Positions 19,201 through 30,659 of a stretch of DNA of 64,000 bases are shown in pieces (within the stretch, counting starts at the first letter, position 1; each line of letters starts with the position of its first letter). The position numbers were made by a program, and so were the translations under genes. The DNA is from an uncultured Saccharospirillaceae bacterium. GTDB taxonomy: Bacteria > Pseudomonadota > Gammaproteobacteria > Pseudomonadales > Oceanobacteraceae. The stretch is taken from contig CANNFT010000001.1 of NCBI GenBank assembly GCA_947503895.1, positions 124,001-188,000 on the forward strand. Direction: 5' to 3'. Below the pieces are notes generated by a model. It saw only the letters and a program-made list of their open reading frames with translations. It searched no databases and had not been told where the DNA came from.

Positions 19201-19920
19201 CTAGCCCCCCTCTAATAAGGGGGTGACCCTGACTTCGATGTCTAGCGCCTTACGTTTGGTTGAGTAGTTCTTTGAACCACTTTTAATGCTTGGCGACACC
19301 TTTTGCCACTGTCTATGCTGAATGCTCCATGCGCCTTTTATCTCTTCAGTATCTCCAGTTTTGCTCTTGCCTAGAAGTTGTAGGTGCAAAGTGCTGCTGT
19401 TTTCGGTTTTGAGTTTGAGTGTCATTAAGGCTTTGCTATTCACGATGAGAGTTGCTTCATCGAAAAAGGGGTAGAGTATTTCTTTAGTGCTGAGTATTTC
19501 GGTAGGTGTGTCTTCAATAAGTCGCAAGCTGTCAGTGATGAATGGATGTTGCTCTGTGGAGAAGCGTTTTCCTGATGATGGTTGAGATGATCTAAACTCT
19601 ACTAAAAACTCTTTTGGTGGAGCATCAAGTTTTTCAAGTGTTCTGACAATATTGCTTAAATCTCCATCTGAATAAAACACGATATTCTTGCCGCTAATAC
19701 GATATTCAATCGAAGGTGTCAGCAATGGTTCGATGGCTGTTATTAGTTCGGCGGGCTCGCGATTTTTCAATGCAACAATCGTTGCATTGGGAGGAGGGGA
19801 GTTTCCACAGGCAATTAGCAAGCATAAAAAGCCAGTTAAAAGAACTTTTGCTGGAATTCGGGCGTTAAATTGAAAGTATGCGTGATTCGGTTTCAATTTT
19901 ACTTTTGCTCCACCAATCAT
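19201..19920 (-). CDS. Lipoprotein with a secretin-N-domain-like region
   Basis: The protein has 239 residues from the ATG at 19920, which has GGAG upstream and lies inside the end of the GNAT gene (56-bp overlap). A lipobox LIAC follows the hydrophobic stretch (about residues 26-37). Residues ~45-105 (VALKNREPAELITAIEPLL, then LSNIVRTLEKLDAPPKEFLVEF) read like the short N1/secretin domain of type II/IV secretins. The C-terminal half resembles a beta-sandwich. No pore domain is present, so it is not a full secretin. It may be a periplasmic accessory factor. Confidence 0.6.
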   Translation of the reverse strand: MIGGAKVKLKPNHAYFQFNARIPAKVLLTGFLCLLIACGNSPPPNATIVALKNREPAELITAIEPLLTPSIEYRISGKNIVFYSDGDLSNIVRTLEKLDAPPKEFLVEFRSSQPSSGKRFSTEQHPFITDSLRLIEDTPTEILSTKEILYPFFDEATLIVNSKALMTLKLKTENSSTLHLQLLGKSKTGDTEEIKGAWSIQHRQWQKVSPSIKSGSKNYSTKRKALDIEVRVTPLLEGG

Positions 19921-20797
19921 TAAAACGCTCCATAAATAATCGAACTCGGCTTCGATCGTTGAAGCAAGACCTGCAATTTCCGCCCTCGTAATCAAACCAA
20001 GCGACACCATCGAAAATCCACTGGTTAGGCACAGATTCTTCTGTGACTCGAATTTCCAAAAAAGAAGGTAATCTGTTTTTGAGTTTGATCAATGGGTGGT
20101 CGTTATATTGTGGGTGATAACCAGACAATAAAATAAGTACTTTGAAATGACGGTTTCGCTTTGCGAGTTGCGTTATTTTTTCAAGTAGGTGTGTGTGGCG
20201 TGTAAGTGAGTGGGACAAATCACGTATGGATAAAATGATCGAGGACTGGGTTTGGGAGAGAATCAAGTCTAGGTAGCCCGTGACTTCTATCGGCGTGTTT
20301 CCATTATGGAAGTCCGAGTCTTTCCCTTTTAGAAATAAGTGCGCTTCAGTACCTTGTGATTCTGTCGGTTTTTCCTGAATATCACGACGCATGTCGATGT
20401 GGGGAATATTGGCATCATCATAAGGGGTTGAGAAAGCCGAGTAGCCGGCTGAAAAATAAAATTGAGATGCTTGGCATTGAGCGCTCAACTCTAAGGCTTT
20501 GGTGCCTTTTGATTGAGCGTGTTCCTTAATGAATTCGAGCAGTTTTAATCCTAAGCCGTAACCTCGATATTGAGGAAGTATGGCCATTCGGCCAATTTTG
20601 TTTTCGTGCACTAGGCGGGCACAGCCAGCGGGCACGTCGTCTACAAAAGCTAAGAAATGAGAGGACGCTTCGTCTTTGTCATCCCATTCCAATGTTTGTG
20701 GGACATTTTGTTCGATCACAAAAACGGCATGGCGAATCGCCTGAAGCTCAGATTTGTCATTGGTCCAGTTCGCTTTTGTGATTCGAACGTCACTCAT
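19865..20797 (-). CDS. GNAT acetyltransferase with extra C-terminal domain
   Basis: This 310-residue protein has an N-terminal ElaA-like GNAT domain (1-135) with the acetyl-CoA loop LPQYRGYGLGLKLL, and FYFSAGYSAF. A C-terminal ~150-residue domain (TGYLDLILSQTQSSIILSIRD onward) resembles the DUF7931/phospholipase-D-like region found fused to GNATs beside roxA in Pseudomonas-type genomes. No HKD catalytic motif is visible. The start follows roxA by 11 bases. The substrate is unknown. Confidence 0.75.
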   Translation of the reverse strand: MSDVRITKANWTNDKSELQAIRHAVFVIEQNVPQTLEWDDKDEASSHFLAFVDDVPAGCARLVHENKIGRMAILPQYRGYGLGLKLLEFIKEHAQSKGTKALELSAQCQASQFYFSAGYSAFSTPYDDANIPHIDMRRDIQEKPTESQGTEAHLFLKGKDSDFHNGNTPIEVTGYLDLILSQTQSSIILSIRDLSHSLTRHTHLLEKITQLAKRNRHFKVLILLSGYHPQYNDHPLIKLKNRLPSFLEIRVTEESVPNQWIFDGVAWFDYEGGNCRSCFNDRSRVRLFMERFNDWWSKSKIETESRILSI

Positions 20798-20808
20798 ATT
20801 TACCTCAG

Positions 20809-21987
20809 TTACTCATCCGTTTCCAGTTCATCTAAGTAAACATGATTTCCATTGATTAAGTCTAGTAACAAGTTCTGGCAGGCAGGCTCTTCAAGCAAGG
20901 GAAGAAGCACTTCCATATCAATATGACGGTTATTTGCGATTAATTTTGCTAAGTATGTAGTGGACGGGTGATAGCTTAGCCCGATGACCAATCCGGCACC
21001 AAATAACTTTATACCGTTATCTTCTTCAGTGTACGCTAAACGAGACATCTCATTTTTCGTCAGGTGAGTCGCTTCTGATAGCGCAGGCGCAAGTTCATCC
21101 CAATCCAGAGGCTCTTCGAGTGGTTGGTGCAAATCCGGGTATTTGCTTTCTGTCATATGGCACCCGATCCAGCTCGAAATGATGGCTGCATCACTCACAG
21201 CATTATTGAGTATCGATTTAAAGCGTTCTATCGAGTCTTGATCAATCAGGGCGGGCTGATCTGAGCTATCTCGGACGTCAGGGTCGCTATATCGTGTTTC
21301 TTCTGAAGCCTCTACGGACAAAAAATCCGTAAAGCTTTGCAAGATTTCATTTTCGCTTGGTGCTCTAAATCCCACGGAAAATGTTAAGCAATCATTTTCT
21401 GCCACACCATTGTGTGCATACATTGGAGGGACATAAAGTACATCACCAGGCTCGACAATCCACTCTTCCGTAACCTCCATTTCCTGCAGAATACGAAGGG
21501 GCGTATTCTCAACAGTCGGTGACTGTGCGTTGCATTTTGGGCCAACTTGCCATTTACGCTGACCGGATGCTTGAAGCAGGAAGACATCATAATGGTCATA
21601 GTGTGGACCTACGCTGCCGCCCTTAGGGGCAAAGCTCACCATAATGTCATCGCGGCGCCAGCTGGGTAAAAAACAGAAGTCGTCTAGTAAGTCGGCCACT
21701 TCTGGGATCCATTGATCAACACCCTGTACCAGCAGCGTCCATTTTTCTTTGGGAAGTTGTGAGAAAGACGCCTCTGTAAATGGGCCATTTTTAAGCTCCC
21801 ACGCATGGTTCTCACCATTCTCAAAAATCATGCGGGACTCAACGTCTTCTTCGAGTGAAAGACCAGCAATTTCATCAGGGTCGATCGGACATTCAAAGTC
21901 AGGGTAAACATTTTTTAAGAGTACAGGCTTTTTTTGCCAGTAATCCCTTAGGAATTCTTCGACGGAGAGTTGACCAATTTTATTCAT
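20809..21987 (-). CDS. roxA: Ribosomal protein uL16 arginine hydroxylase (YcfD/RoxA)
   Basis: The protein has 392 residues from the ATG at 21987. The JmjC/cupin iron triad is visible as H129 and D131 in GPHYDHYD, and H192 in MYAHNGVAE, as in E. coli YcfD. The C-terminal dimerisation and winged-helix part is present. It hydroxylates an arginine of ribosomal protein L16 using 2-oxoglutarate and oxygen. The gene starts one base after the stop of the GDT1-like gene and lies in the purB-side minus-strand cluster, a recurrent arrangement in gammaproteobacteria. Confidence 0.9.
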   Translation of the reverse strand: MNKIGQLSVEEFLRDYWQKKPVLLKNVYPDFECPIDPDEIAGLSLEEDVESRMIFENGENHAWELKNGPFTEASFSQLPKEKWTLLVQGVDQWIPEVADLLDDFCFLPSWRRDDIMVSFAPKGGSVGPHYDHYDVFLLQASGQRKWQVGPKCNAQSPTVENTPLRILQEMEVTEEWIVEPGDVLYVPPMYAHNGVAENDCLTFSVGFRAPSENEILQSFTDFLSVEASEETRYSDPDVRDSSDQPALIDQDSIERFKSILNNAVSDAAIISSWIGCHMTESKYPDLHQPLEEPLDWDELAPALSEATHLTKNEMSRLAYTEEDNGIKLFGAGLVIGLSYHPSTTYLAKLIANNRHIDMEVLLPLLEEPACQNLLLDLINGNHVYLDELETDE

Positions 21988-21988
21988 A

Positions 21989-22261
21989 TTAAGCTCTGTA
22001 AAGTGTCCACATACCAATGACCATAAACCCGATACCCGCTAAGTAGTTTAAATGGCGCTCATTAATATAGTTTGATAGTACGGTACCCGCGACAACACCG
22101 ATGGCTGAAGCGAGGATGAGTGCGAGCGATGCGCCCAAGAAAACGGTCCACTTGCTGGTTGTGCTGTCAGCTGCGAACAACATGGTAGCCAATTGAGTTT
22201 TATCGCCAAGCTCAGCAAGGAATACGGTGATGAAGACCGTGAGGAGGATTTTTAAATCCAT
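21989..22261 (-). CDS. GDT1/UPF0016 family cation transporter, single-repeat form
   Basis: This 90-residue membrane protein has about three helices and the family motif E-L-G-D-K-T (FLAELGDKTQLAT). Bacterial members of this half-size form assemble as two copies, in contrast to the two-repeat eukaryotic TMEM165/GDT1, and are linked to Mn2+ or Ca2+ export. It is tightly coupled to roxA (1-base gap). A Mn riboswitch (yybP type) was looked for in the upstream gap and not seen. Confidence 0.85.
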   Translation of the reverse strand: MDLKILLTVFITVFLAELGDKTQLATMLFAADSTTSKWTVFLGASLALILASAIGVVAGTVLSNYINERHLNYLAGIGFMVIGMWTLYRA

Positions 22262-22344
22262 GTAATGGTAATCTCAAAAAGGAGGTGGCCACACTGCAAA
22301 GAGTGGAGTGTGGCCAAGAGTGTCGTGTATTGCTCGTTTAGGGT

Positions 22345-23724
<1,380 letters not shown>

Positions 23725-23786
23725 TCAGTCAAATCAGATCAGAATTTGGCGCGCATAATACACCATATCGCCGCTGAAGGCACGGA

Positions 23787-23811
23787 GCTAAGCCGCCGTC
23801 AGCGGCTTAGC
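23787..23811 (-). terminator. Palindromic hairpin between the barrel-protein gene and purB
   Basis: A perfect 10-bp stem GCTAAGCCGC with GCGGCTTAGC surrounds a 5-base loop. It lies downstream of the minus-strand gene 23933-24679 and upstream of purB. It is probably a terminator, although no clear T-run follows. Confidence 0.45.
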
Positions 23812-23858
23812 GAAGTATTGAATATTCCGCTTGAATCCTGACGACTTGAATGGATTTT

Positions 23859-23891
23859 ACCTGCCATCGCGATCATTATTGGATGGCAGGT
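23859..23891. repeat. Inverted repeat (10-bp perfect arms)
   Basis: ACCTGCCATC (23859-23868) and GATGGCAGGT (23882-23891) are separated by 13 bases. They lie just after the stop of the barrel-protein gene. They can form a hairpin and may act in termination together with the palindrome at 23787-23811. Confidence 0.45.
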
Positions 23892-23932
23892 GGGCATATG
23901 CATTCAGATCATTGATCTATTTAGATGCGTGA

Positions 23933-24679
23933 CTATCGATTGAATAATGCCATGAGGCTGGTGCTTTTTCCGGGGAAAATGCTGAAAGAAATGTCATACG
24001 TGGGATGTTCGGCTTGATTCTCTTGCCAGTAATATCCTGCTTGCATGGCAGCCGTCCCCTGAGAAAAGGTTAAACTTTTTGCGATGCTCACACGGTTTAA
24101 TTTCTGGTTTTCGTACAGGCCGTGACCGTAGGCCACTTGAATATCTTCTTTAATGAAGTACGAAAGCGAAGCGGTACCAGTGGTCGCATAGGTATTGGCC
24201 TGTTCTTCGACACCTTTTTGATGATTCTTGCTTCTGCTGAATTCAGAGCTTATCCCAAAGCTATTCAGCAGTATGTCACCACCCACTGTACCGGAATGTG
24301 TGGATTGCATATCTTTTAAGTTGGACTCATCAAACAGAATGCACCACTCCGATCGGCTGTAGCTGTACCCCGAGCGCAGGCTAAGAAATTGTAAGGGCCG
24401 ATAGACTGCTGCAACGGCTAAGTTATTACTACTTGTCGCGCATTTTTCAGTGTTTTCTTCTTGATTTAATTCCATTTGTGTTCGATTAGCGGCCACATGC
24501 AGGTAAATGAAATCTCTTGGTGAGTAAGAGCTTTTCACGGTGATACCGACTGCTTTGGCTTGTAGGGTGTCGTGATCAGAGTGAGAGGATGTTGCGGTGG
24601 CGTTTAACAAAGTGTCACGATCAGTCGCGTGCGCAGATGAGCACATTAAAACGAGTGTTAGACTTCCAATTCTTTTCAT
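23933..24679 (-). CDS. Putative outer-membrane beta-barrel protein
   Basis: The protein has 248 residues from the ATG at 24679, chosen because it begins a proper signal peptide (MKRIGSLTLVLMCSSAHA). Upstream frame extension to 24766 would add unlikely residues. The mature part alternates aromatic and polar residues, contains two cysteines (EKCAT and WCILF), and ends in a hydrophobic strand SLMALFNR, as in small barrels. No family was recognised. Confidence 0.6.
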   Translation of the reverse strand: MKRIGSLTLVLMCSSAHATDRDTLLNATATSSHSDHDTLQAKAVGITVKSSYSPRDFIYLHVAANRTQMELNQEENTEKCATSSNNLAVAAVYRPLQFLSLRSGYSYSRSEWCILFDESNLKDMQSTHSGTVGGDILLNSFGISSEFSRSKNHQKGVEEQANTYATTGTASLSYFIKEDIQVAYGHGLYENQKLNRVSIAKSLTFSQGTAAMQAGYYWQENQAEHPTYDISFSIFPGKSTSLMALFNR

Positions 24680-24760
24680 TAGGTTCCAATTGTGTTTCGA
24701 AGCGAGTGTTATTAATTTAGTGTGTTTCAATAAAGTCAATTCGACTCTACAGAGCTTGGT

Positions 24761-24865
24761 GGTCATTCTAATTTCTGTGTTGTGTTTTCTCGATTTAAAT
24801 CGTTAGACCTTCAAAAACACGCCTTGAGCATAGAATGATCTGTCGACCAGAGCTTAAAGTGAGTG
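24761..24865 (+). repeat. Dispersed intergenic repeat, copy B
   Basis: This is the partner of 7173-7275. Shared blocks include GGTCA, AATTTCTG, CGTTAGA, CACGCCTTG and CCAGAGC-TAAAGTGA. It lies between the divergently placed end of glcB and the start of the barrel-protein gene. Confidence 0.6.
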
Positions 24866-24901
24866 ACTGGAGTTGCCCTTAAGTGTGCTGATTATCAAAA
24901 C

Positions 24902-24925
24902 AAAACCCGGCATTCGCCGGGTTTT
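24902..24925 (-). terminator. Intrinsic terminator after glcB
   Basis: A perfect 10-bp stem AAAACCCGGC with GCCGGGTTTT and a 4-base loop is followed on the minus strand by a T-rich run. It lies 20 bases beyond the glcB stop, and by symmetry it could work in both directions. Confidence 0.85.
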
Positions 24926-24945
24926 GTTTTTCAGGCAATCAAGAC

Positions 24946-27132
24946 CTAATTAATGCCTTTGATCTCTTTGAACTTCAAGCGGTAAGCATGAAGTAGAGGC
25001 TCGGTGTAACCGCTAGGTTGCTCTTTACCTTTGAAGATAAGGTCAGAAGCAGCTTGGAAAGCGATGGTGTTGAAGTTAGGCGCCATTGGAATGTAGTGAG
25101 GGTCGTTTGCGTTTTGACCATCTACAACCGCTGCCATGCGCTTCAAGCTTTCTTCAACTTGTTCTTTGGTGCAAATGCCATGCTCTAACCAGTTGGCAAC
25201 GTGCTGAGAAGAGATACGTAATGTTGCGCGGTCTTCCATTAGGCCAACGTTGTTGATGTCAGGTACTTTAGAACAACCCACGCCTTGGTCTACCCAGCGA
25301 ACAACGTAACCTAGGATGCCTTGGTTGTTGTTATCTAGTTCGTTTTGAATGAACTCAGGGGTTAGGGCATCGATTTGCTCTTGAGTCATTAACGGAATCG
25401 TTAAGATGTCATCAACGTTTGCGTGTTGGCGAGTCTTGAGGCCGTTTTGTACTTCAAATACGTCAACCATGTGGTAGTGGATAGCGTGCAATGTTGCAGC
25501 TGTTGGAGATGGTGTCCAAGCAGTGTTTGCACCGGCTTTTGGATGACCAATTTTTTGCTCCATCATCTGACCCATTTCGTCAGGGATAGGCCACATGCCT
25601 TTACCGATTTGCGCGCGACCTTGTAGGCCAGTCTCAAGACCGGTATCTACGTTCCAGTCTTCGTATGCGCCAATCCAAGTTTGTTGCTTCATTTGAGTTT
25701 TTGCAACAAAAGGACCCGCCAGCATAGACGTGTGTAGCTCGTCACCTGTGCGGTCTAGGAAGCCAGTGTTGATAAATACAACACGCTCAGAGGCAGCACG
25801 GATACATTCTTTAAGGTTAACCGTGGTGCGACGCTCTTCATCCATGATACCCACTTTCATGGTGTTACGTGGTAAGCCTAGCGCGTCTTCTACGCGACCA
25901 AATAGTTCAGTGGTGAATGCCACTTCTTCTGGGCCGTGCATTTTAGGTTTAACGATGTTGATCGAACCCGTTGTAGAGTTTTTGAACGGGCTGTTACCTT
26001 TAAGGTCGTGAATGGCGATCATAGCCGTCACCATGCCGTCCATAATACCTTCAGGGATTTCAGAGCCGTCTTCAAGTAGGATCGCAGGGTTCGTCATCAA
26101 GTGACCAACGTTACGAACGAACAACATAGAGCGGCCTTTCAAAGAGAAAGTGTTGCCGTCTAGGCCGTTGAATTCACGGTCAGCGTTCATTTTACGAGTG
26201 AATGTTTTGCCGCCTTTCGATACTTCTTCAGCAAGGTCACCTTTCATTAGGCCTAACCAGTTGCCGTAAGTCACAACTTTATCTGCTGCATCCACACAGG
26301 CCACAGAGTCTTCACAGTCCATGATGGTGGTTAGGGCGCTTTCTAGTACTAAATCTTTTACGCCTGCTGCGTCAGTTGAACCCACAGGGCTAGTGGGGTC
26401 GATGACGATTTCTAGGTGAAGGCCGTTGTTTTTAAGCAAGATAGAGGTTGGGTTGGCGATGTCACCAGTAAAACCAACCAGTTTGCCTTCGTCTTTAAGG
26501 CCAGTTTTAGAGCCGTCAGCAAGGGTTACAGCCAACTTGCCATCTTCAATTGCGTAACCAGTTGTACCAACGTGAGAGCCAGTAGCCAGTGGGGCAGCTG
26601 TGTTTAATACTTCACGGGCGTAGGCGATAACCTTGTCGCCACGGACTTTATTGTAACCCGTGCCTTTTTCAGCGCCGTCTTCTTCAGAGATGACTTTGGT
26701 GCCGTAAGCCGCGTCGTATAAAGAACCCCAGCGAGCGTTAGAGGCGTTAAGTGCGAAACGGGCGTTCATTACGGGTACGACAAGCTGAGGGCCAGCCATT
26801 TCAGCAATTTCTGGTTCAACGTTTTGAGTGGTGGCTGAGAAATCAGGGCCTTGTGGCACTAGGTAGCCGATTTCTTCTAGGAAAGCTTTGTATTCAGCAA
26901 AGTTAAGAGACTGACCCTTGCGTTCAGTGTGGTAAGCGTCGATTTTAGCTTGAAGGTCATCACGCTTAGCTAAAAGGGCTCTGTTTTTAGGTGCGAGTTC
27001 GTTAGCAATGGTGCTGAACTCTGACCAGAACTTATCTTGATCAATACCCGTACCAGGAATAGCTTTTTCGTTAACGAAATCAAAAAGCTCTTTAGCAACT
27101 TGCAAGCCGCCAACTTGAATGCGATCAGTCAT
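24946..27132 (-). CDS. glcB: Malate synthase G
   Basis: This 728-residue protein has the normal length of GlcB. Recognisable blocks include [15 protein letters not shown], the metal and substrate region [17 protein letters not shown], and the end motif. It condenses glyoxylate with acetyl-CoA to malate in the glyoxylate shunt or glycolate use. It is monocistronic, with a strong terminator and no isocitrate lyase gene nearby. Confidence 0.96.
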   Translation of the reverse strand: MTDRIQVGGLQVAKELFDFVNEKAIPGTGIDQDKFWSEFSTIANELAPKNRALLAKRDDLQAKIDAYHTERKGQSLNFAEYKAFLEEIGYLVPQGPDFSATTQNVEPEIAEMAGPQLVVPVMNARFALNASNARWGSLYDAAYGTKVISEEDGAEKGTGYNKVRGDKVIAYAREVLNTAAPLATGSHVGTTGYAIEDGKLAVTLADGSKTGLKDEGKLVGFTGDIANPTSILLKNNGLHLEIVIDPTSPVGSTDAAGVKDLVLESALTTIMDCEDSVACVDAADKVVTYGNWLGLMKGDLAEEVSKGGKTFTRKMNADREFNGLDGNTFSLKGRSMLFVRNVGHLMTNPAILLEDGSEIPEGIMDGMVTAMIAIHDLKGNSPFKNSTTGSINIVKPKMHGPEEVAFTTELFGRVEDALGLPRNTMKVGIMDEERRTTVNLKECIRAASERVVFINTGFLDRTGDELHTSMLAGPFVAKTQMKQQTWIGAYEDWNVDTGLETGLQGRAQIGKGMWPIPDEMGQMMEQKIGHPKAGANTAWTPSPTAATLHAIHYHMVDVFEVQNGLKTRQHANVDDILTIPLMTQEQIDALTPEFIQNELDNNNQGILGYVVRWVDQGVGCSKVPDINNVGLMEDRATLRISSQHVANWLEHGICTKEQVEESLKRMAAVVDGQNANDPHYIPMAPNFNTIAFQAASDLIFKGKEQPSGYTEPLLHAYRLKFKEIKGIN

Positions 27133-27588
27133 ATATGCCTCGAATGTTTGCTGAACTTGTCACCAGCGGTGGTTTTGTTCTGCTTCTTCATAGCCGACAG
27201 CGCTTAGCCTATAAATAAAATGCTAAAGGGCTTTAGCAAAAATTATTATGTAAGTCAGCTAAACCTGTCTGGCAACACGTAAAGTGGGCCGAATTCTACA
27301 CGAAACTAACGTCCAGTTCCTAGCAATGGAGAGTATTCATGAAATCTATGGGCTATAAACCATTGATTTTTATTGCAAATAATTTTGGGGCTCGTTGGTT
27401 TTTTGTTCAATTTTGCGTGGTTGGACGAGACTGGTAGCTTTTTGAAATCCCACCTTTCGAGGCCAAAAATGAATCAATTAATGCCCCGCAAGGGTGGTGC
27501 TAAGGGGCATAATGGGGGAGGTGAATTCAGTCAGAGTAGGCTGAAATTGCCGCTGTTTTTGCCAATTCCCCTAAGCTAGACTGGTTTA
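27133..27588. other. Intergenic region between glcB and the DUF1289 gene
   Basis: It carries the divergent promoters of glcB and the DUF1289 gene. A frame at 27373-27579 shows no RBS or protein character and was rejected. No riboswitch or repeat was recognised. Confidence 0.4.
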
Positions 27589-27813
27589 ATGCAACAGATC
27601 GAATTATTCCCGATTCCAAATCCGTGTGTTGGGGTGTGCCAGAGCAATGCAAAAGGCTATTGCATGGGCTGCCTACGCAGTCGCCACGAGCGGCAGCGGT
27701 GGAACGACATGATGCCCGCTGAAAAAATGAGGGTGATCGACTTATGTAAGCTGCGCCGCCAAAAGTTGGATGCCATCATTGCAAAGAAGCGTGAGGCAGC
27801 GCCGCCAAAATAG
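27589..27813 (+). CDS. DUF1289-family small Cys-rich protein
   Basis: This 74-residue protein carries the conserved cysteine pattern NPCVGVCQ and GYCMGCLRSRHE, followed by W-x-M and a basic C-terminus. This is the DUF1289 (YdhL-like) layout, probably a small metal-binding protein. The function is unknown. It faces the DUF1499 lipoprotein gene convergently with a 14-bp gap. Confidence 0.8.
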   Translation: MQQIELFPIPNPCVGVCQSNAKGYCMGCLRSRHERQRWNDMMPAEKMRVIDLCKLRRQKLDAIIAKKREAAPPK

Positions 27814-27827
27814 GTCACGTTGTGGGG

Positions 27828-28301
27828 CTAGTTTGATATATCCATCGCCTTCAGTCGCGCTCTAAATGCCTCAACTCGCCTTCCGTTCACGCCCAGATCC
27901 CATAAGCCCAACATCGAGGCTGACCTTATCTGCAAACTCTTTTGGTCTTCGCTGATCAGCACTTCAAGGAAGTCAGGAAAATGAAAGACGGCTGAATAGC
28001 AGGTGATATCTATATAGCCATATCGATCTTCATCGATCACCGCACCATCCAATTCGCTGGCAGCCATTTTAATCTTCTGCCAGCTGTCCGGTGTGAGGGG
28101 CTTTTTGAGTGGTATGGGTGGGATTTGATAGAGGGAGCAACTGGACTCAGTCGACACGCAGTTCATTAAGGGTGGGCAGCCTGCTAAATTAAAGCTCGTG
28201 CCTTTATCTGGGATAAACAAAGTGGATGTACAGCCACTCATTAAGAAAAAGCAGATAATGCTGGCGGCCTGAATTACAGCCCGGTAGTGGAGGTCATTCA
28301 T
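27828..28301 (-). CDS. DUF1499-family lipoprotein
   Basis: This 157-residue protein has an N-terminal hydrophobic stretch ending in a lipobox (LMSGC). The DUF1499 hallmarks are present: CPPLMNCVST near the N-terminus and the C-terminal IRSASMLGLWDLGVNGRRVEAF. It is predicted to be anchored to the envelope. The function is unknown. Confidence 0.75.
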   Translation of the reverse strand: MNDLHYRAVIQAASIICFFLMSGCTSTLFIPDKGTSFNLAGCPPLMNCVSTESSCSLYQIPPIPLKKPLTPDSWQKIKMAASELDGAVIDEDRYGYIDITCYSAVFHFPDFLEVLISEDQKSLQIRSASMLGLWDLGVNGRRVEAFRARLKAMDISN

Positions 28302-28352
28302 TGCAGGGTTTCTCAGCTTATTAGCCTTTAAAAGTTACGCTCGTGAGCATCA

Positions 28353-29036
28353 TCAATCGGATGGCTCAGTGCTCAGTCGTTGTAGTTCGTCACTCTCAAT
28401 AACAGCAGGCTTGTCTGTGTTGGCTTCGGGACGTTTAGCGATGACATGAATGGCTTTAGCCACGCTGTCCATGGAAATACTGCGATAGCGTTTCAATTTA
28501 CCCGCAAGGAGAGGTTTCATCATGGCCAAAGCCCAGCTACCGATGACTTCTCCTAATCTTAACTCTTGTCTATCCCCCGTGAGTAATGAAGGACGAATGA
28601 TACTGACTTGATCGAAACCTAATGACGAAATAGCGCTTTCCATTTCGCCCTTTGTTTTCAAATAAAAACTTCCCGCTTCTGTCGAGGCTCCGAGAGAACT
28701 CATGACGATAAGATGCTTTGCTCCAGACTGCTTTGCAGCTTTAGCAAAATGAATCACCAGGTCGCGATCAACGGCCAAGAAATTCTCTTTTGAGCCTGCT
28801 TTTTTGATGGTGGTGCCTAGTGAGCAAATGGCCACTATTTTTATTGGGTCATTTTTAACATCGAGTGAATATTCACTTTGCGAAAGTGAGTGCTCAGTTA
28901 ATTTTTTATTGGCTAAATTAAGTGATCGCCTACCCACCGAATGAATTTCTTTAATAGCGGGATCGTCTAAAAACCGTGTGATTAATCGCTGACCGACCTC
29001 GCCTGAACCGCCAGCCAGCAAAACCTTTATGCTCAT
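28353..29036 (-). CDS. NAD(P)-binding atypical short-chain oxidoreductase (TIP30-like)
   Basis: This 227-residue Rossmann protein has the nucleotide-binding loop GGSGEVGQ (9-16), VMSSLGAST, and the Tyr-x3-Lys pair in FYLKTKGEME. This pattern fits HTATIP2/TIP30-like NAD(P)H-binding proteins. The substrate is unknown. It follows the TerB-like gene by 27 bases on the same strand. Confidence 0.8.
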   Translation of the reverse strand: MSIKVLLAGGSGEVGQRLITRFLDDPAIKEIHSVGRRSLNLANKKLTEHSLSQSEYSLDVKNDPIKIVAICSLGTTIKKAGSKENFLAVDRDLVIHFAKAAKQSGAKHLIVMSSLGASTEAGSFYLKTKGEMESAISSLGFDQVSIIRPSLLTGDRQELRLGEVIGSWALAMMKPLLAGKLKRYRSISMDSVAKAIHVIAKRPEANTDKPAVIESDELQRLSTEPSD

Positions 29037-29063
29037 GTCATCAATTCTCGAATGGCGCTGGGC

Positions 29064-29498
29064 TTAGTTCATCGCCTTGTGTTTACATTGAATGAACTCA
29101 CTGTGACGCAGATGCAGCAAATCAGCGACCTTACGAATGACGTGCTCTTCGTATTTGTCGATATGTTGGTCGGCGTAGGCGACTCGCCAAAGCGTTGTTA
29201 AAAGATCTAATTTCTCTTCTAGGGTGAAAGTTTCATTTAAATGCCGTGTAAATTCATGAATGGCTACGGCGCTTTCGACGTCTTCATGCGCTATCTCGAG
29301 TAAGTCCATTGCTTCTTGCGTTGTGAGTTGAGTATGTTGTCGCAGTAGGGCAGGAAGGCTGGCTTTTTCTTCATCGGAAAATTCATCGTCCGCCAGTGCC
29401 ACTTCGAGTAAAAGTGCTGCAGCTGCGCGTTCGGTGGTATTGCGATTAGTTTGGGGTTGGTCTTCAGCTTTGAACCAAGCCATTAGGCGCTCAATCAT
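29064..29498 (-). CDS. TerB-like (tellurite-resistance B domain) protein
   Basis: This 144-residue all-helical protein has two acidic repeats of the TerB type, VALADDEFSDEEK and VAYADQHIDKYEE. Such proteins bind metal or act as scaffold modules. No other ter genes are near, so a tellurite role is not implied. Confidence 0.8.
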   Translation of the reverse strand: MIERLMAWFKAEDQPQTNRNTTERAAAALLLEVALADDEFSDEEKASLPALLRQHTQLTTQEAMDLLEIAHEDVESAVAIHEFTRHLNETFTLEEKLDLLTTLWRVAYADQHIDKYEEHVIRKVADLLHLRHSEFIQCKHKAMN

Positions 29499-29708
29499 TA
29501 TGAATTCGCTTAGTCAATGAGAGTGGAGGGAAGTTTATGTTGCTCTAATTAAGTCACTACTAAAACAGTAAATACAAGCAGTTGCAAATAGTCATGTTCC
29601 GTGAGATTCAATTCAGGCTTAACATTTGAAATCCGTTTCAATATTTGACTCAGTGGCTAGAAATCATCGTCAATTTGATCCAAGCCACCTAATGATATCG
29701 ATTAATTT

Positions 29709-30659
29709 TTAGAGGCGTTCTCGGATCAATGCTTCAAGCTTAACTTGATCGGCGGCGAAGTTTCGAATGCCCTCCGCGAGTTTTTCCGTAGCCATTGCAT
29801 CTTGGTTCATGTGCCAGCGAAACGTGGATTCAGCTAGGGGGTCCCACTTAGCATCGTCACTTGAAGTGTTCGGCTGAAGGCAGCGAGTAAGTGTGCTTGA
29901 GTCTGAACCGAGTGCCTTGAGTAAATCTGGGCTAATCGTTAATTTGTCGCAGCCAGCCAACGCTTCGATTTCACCTGTATTTCGGAAGCTCGCGCCCATC
30001 ACAATGGTCTTATATTGATGTGCTTTGTAGTATTGATAAATACGTGTGACGGATTTAACGCCTGGGTCCTCGAGCGGAGGATATTGATCTACCCCTTCTG
30101 ATTTTTTATACCAGTCTAATATTCGACCGACAAACGGAGAGATCAGTGTCACGTTCGCTTGAGCGCAAGCAACCGCCTGCGCAAAGCCAAATAGCAATGT
30201 CAGGTTGCAGCTGATGCCTTCTTCTTCCAGCACGCGTGCAGCTTGGATGCCTTCCCATGTGGCGGCGATTTTTATCAGAATTCGGTTTCGACTAACGCCT
30301 TCCTCTTCATAGAGACGAATCAACTCTCTCGCCTTTTCAACGGTTTTAATTGTGTCAAAAGAGAGTCTTGCATCGACCTCAGTTGAGACGTAGCCAGGCA
30401 CCGTTTTTAAGATTTCACAGCCAAAGTTAACCGACAGCTTGTCGAGCGTGGCGCTCATTCTAAGGTTTTCATCGCTGTTAGATTGGGCCCACTCAATGGC
30501 TTTTGCTATGAGTGGTTGATACTCATCCATTTGAGCGGCTTTATAGATTAGGGAAGGGTTCGTAGTGGCGTCTTCGGGTTGGTATTGTGCAATTGATTGA
30601 ATGTCGCCGGTGTCCGCCACGACAGATGTCATGGTTTTTAAGGTGTCTAACTTACTCAT
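29709..30659 (-). CDS. tal: Transaldolase
   Basis: The 316 residues match TalB length. The N-terminal signature DATTNPSLI and the Schiff-base lysine K130 in [12 protein letters not shown] are present. It exchanges dihydroxyacetone units between sugar phosphates in the pentose phosphate pathway. It is monocistronic. Confidence 0.95.
   Translation of the reverse strand: MSKLDTLKTMTSVVADTGDIQSIAQYQPEDATTNPSLIYKAAQMDEYQPLIAKAIEWAQSNSDENLRMSATLDKLSVNFGCEILKTVPGYVSTEVDARLSFDTIKTVEKARELIRLYEEEGVSRNRILIKIAATWEGIQAARVLEEEGISCNLTLLFGFAQAVACAQANVTLISPFVGRILDWYKKSEGVDQYPPLEDPGVKSVTRIYQYYKAHQYKTIVMGASFRNTGEIEALAGCDKLTISPDLLKALGSDSSTLTRCLQPNTSSDDAKWDPLAESTFRWHMNQDAMATEKLAEGIRNFAADQVKLEALIRERL

Noticed and set aside
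22262..22344. Manganese riboswitch before the GDT1-like gene
   Set aside because: The gap is only 83 bases and no yybP-type structure or conserved loops were seen.
23859..23891. Second lux box (CCTGCC...GGCAGG)
   Set aside because: The arms resemble lux-box halves, but the spacing is 13 bases between 10-bp arms instead of CTG-N10-CAG, and it lies after a gene rather than before one.
27373..27579. 68-residue gene between glcB and the DUF1289 gene
   Set aside because: No RBS and low-complexity end; considered chance.
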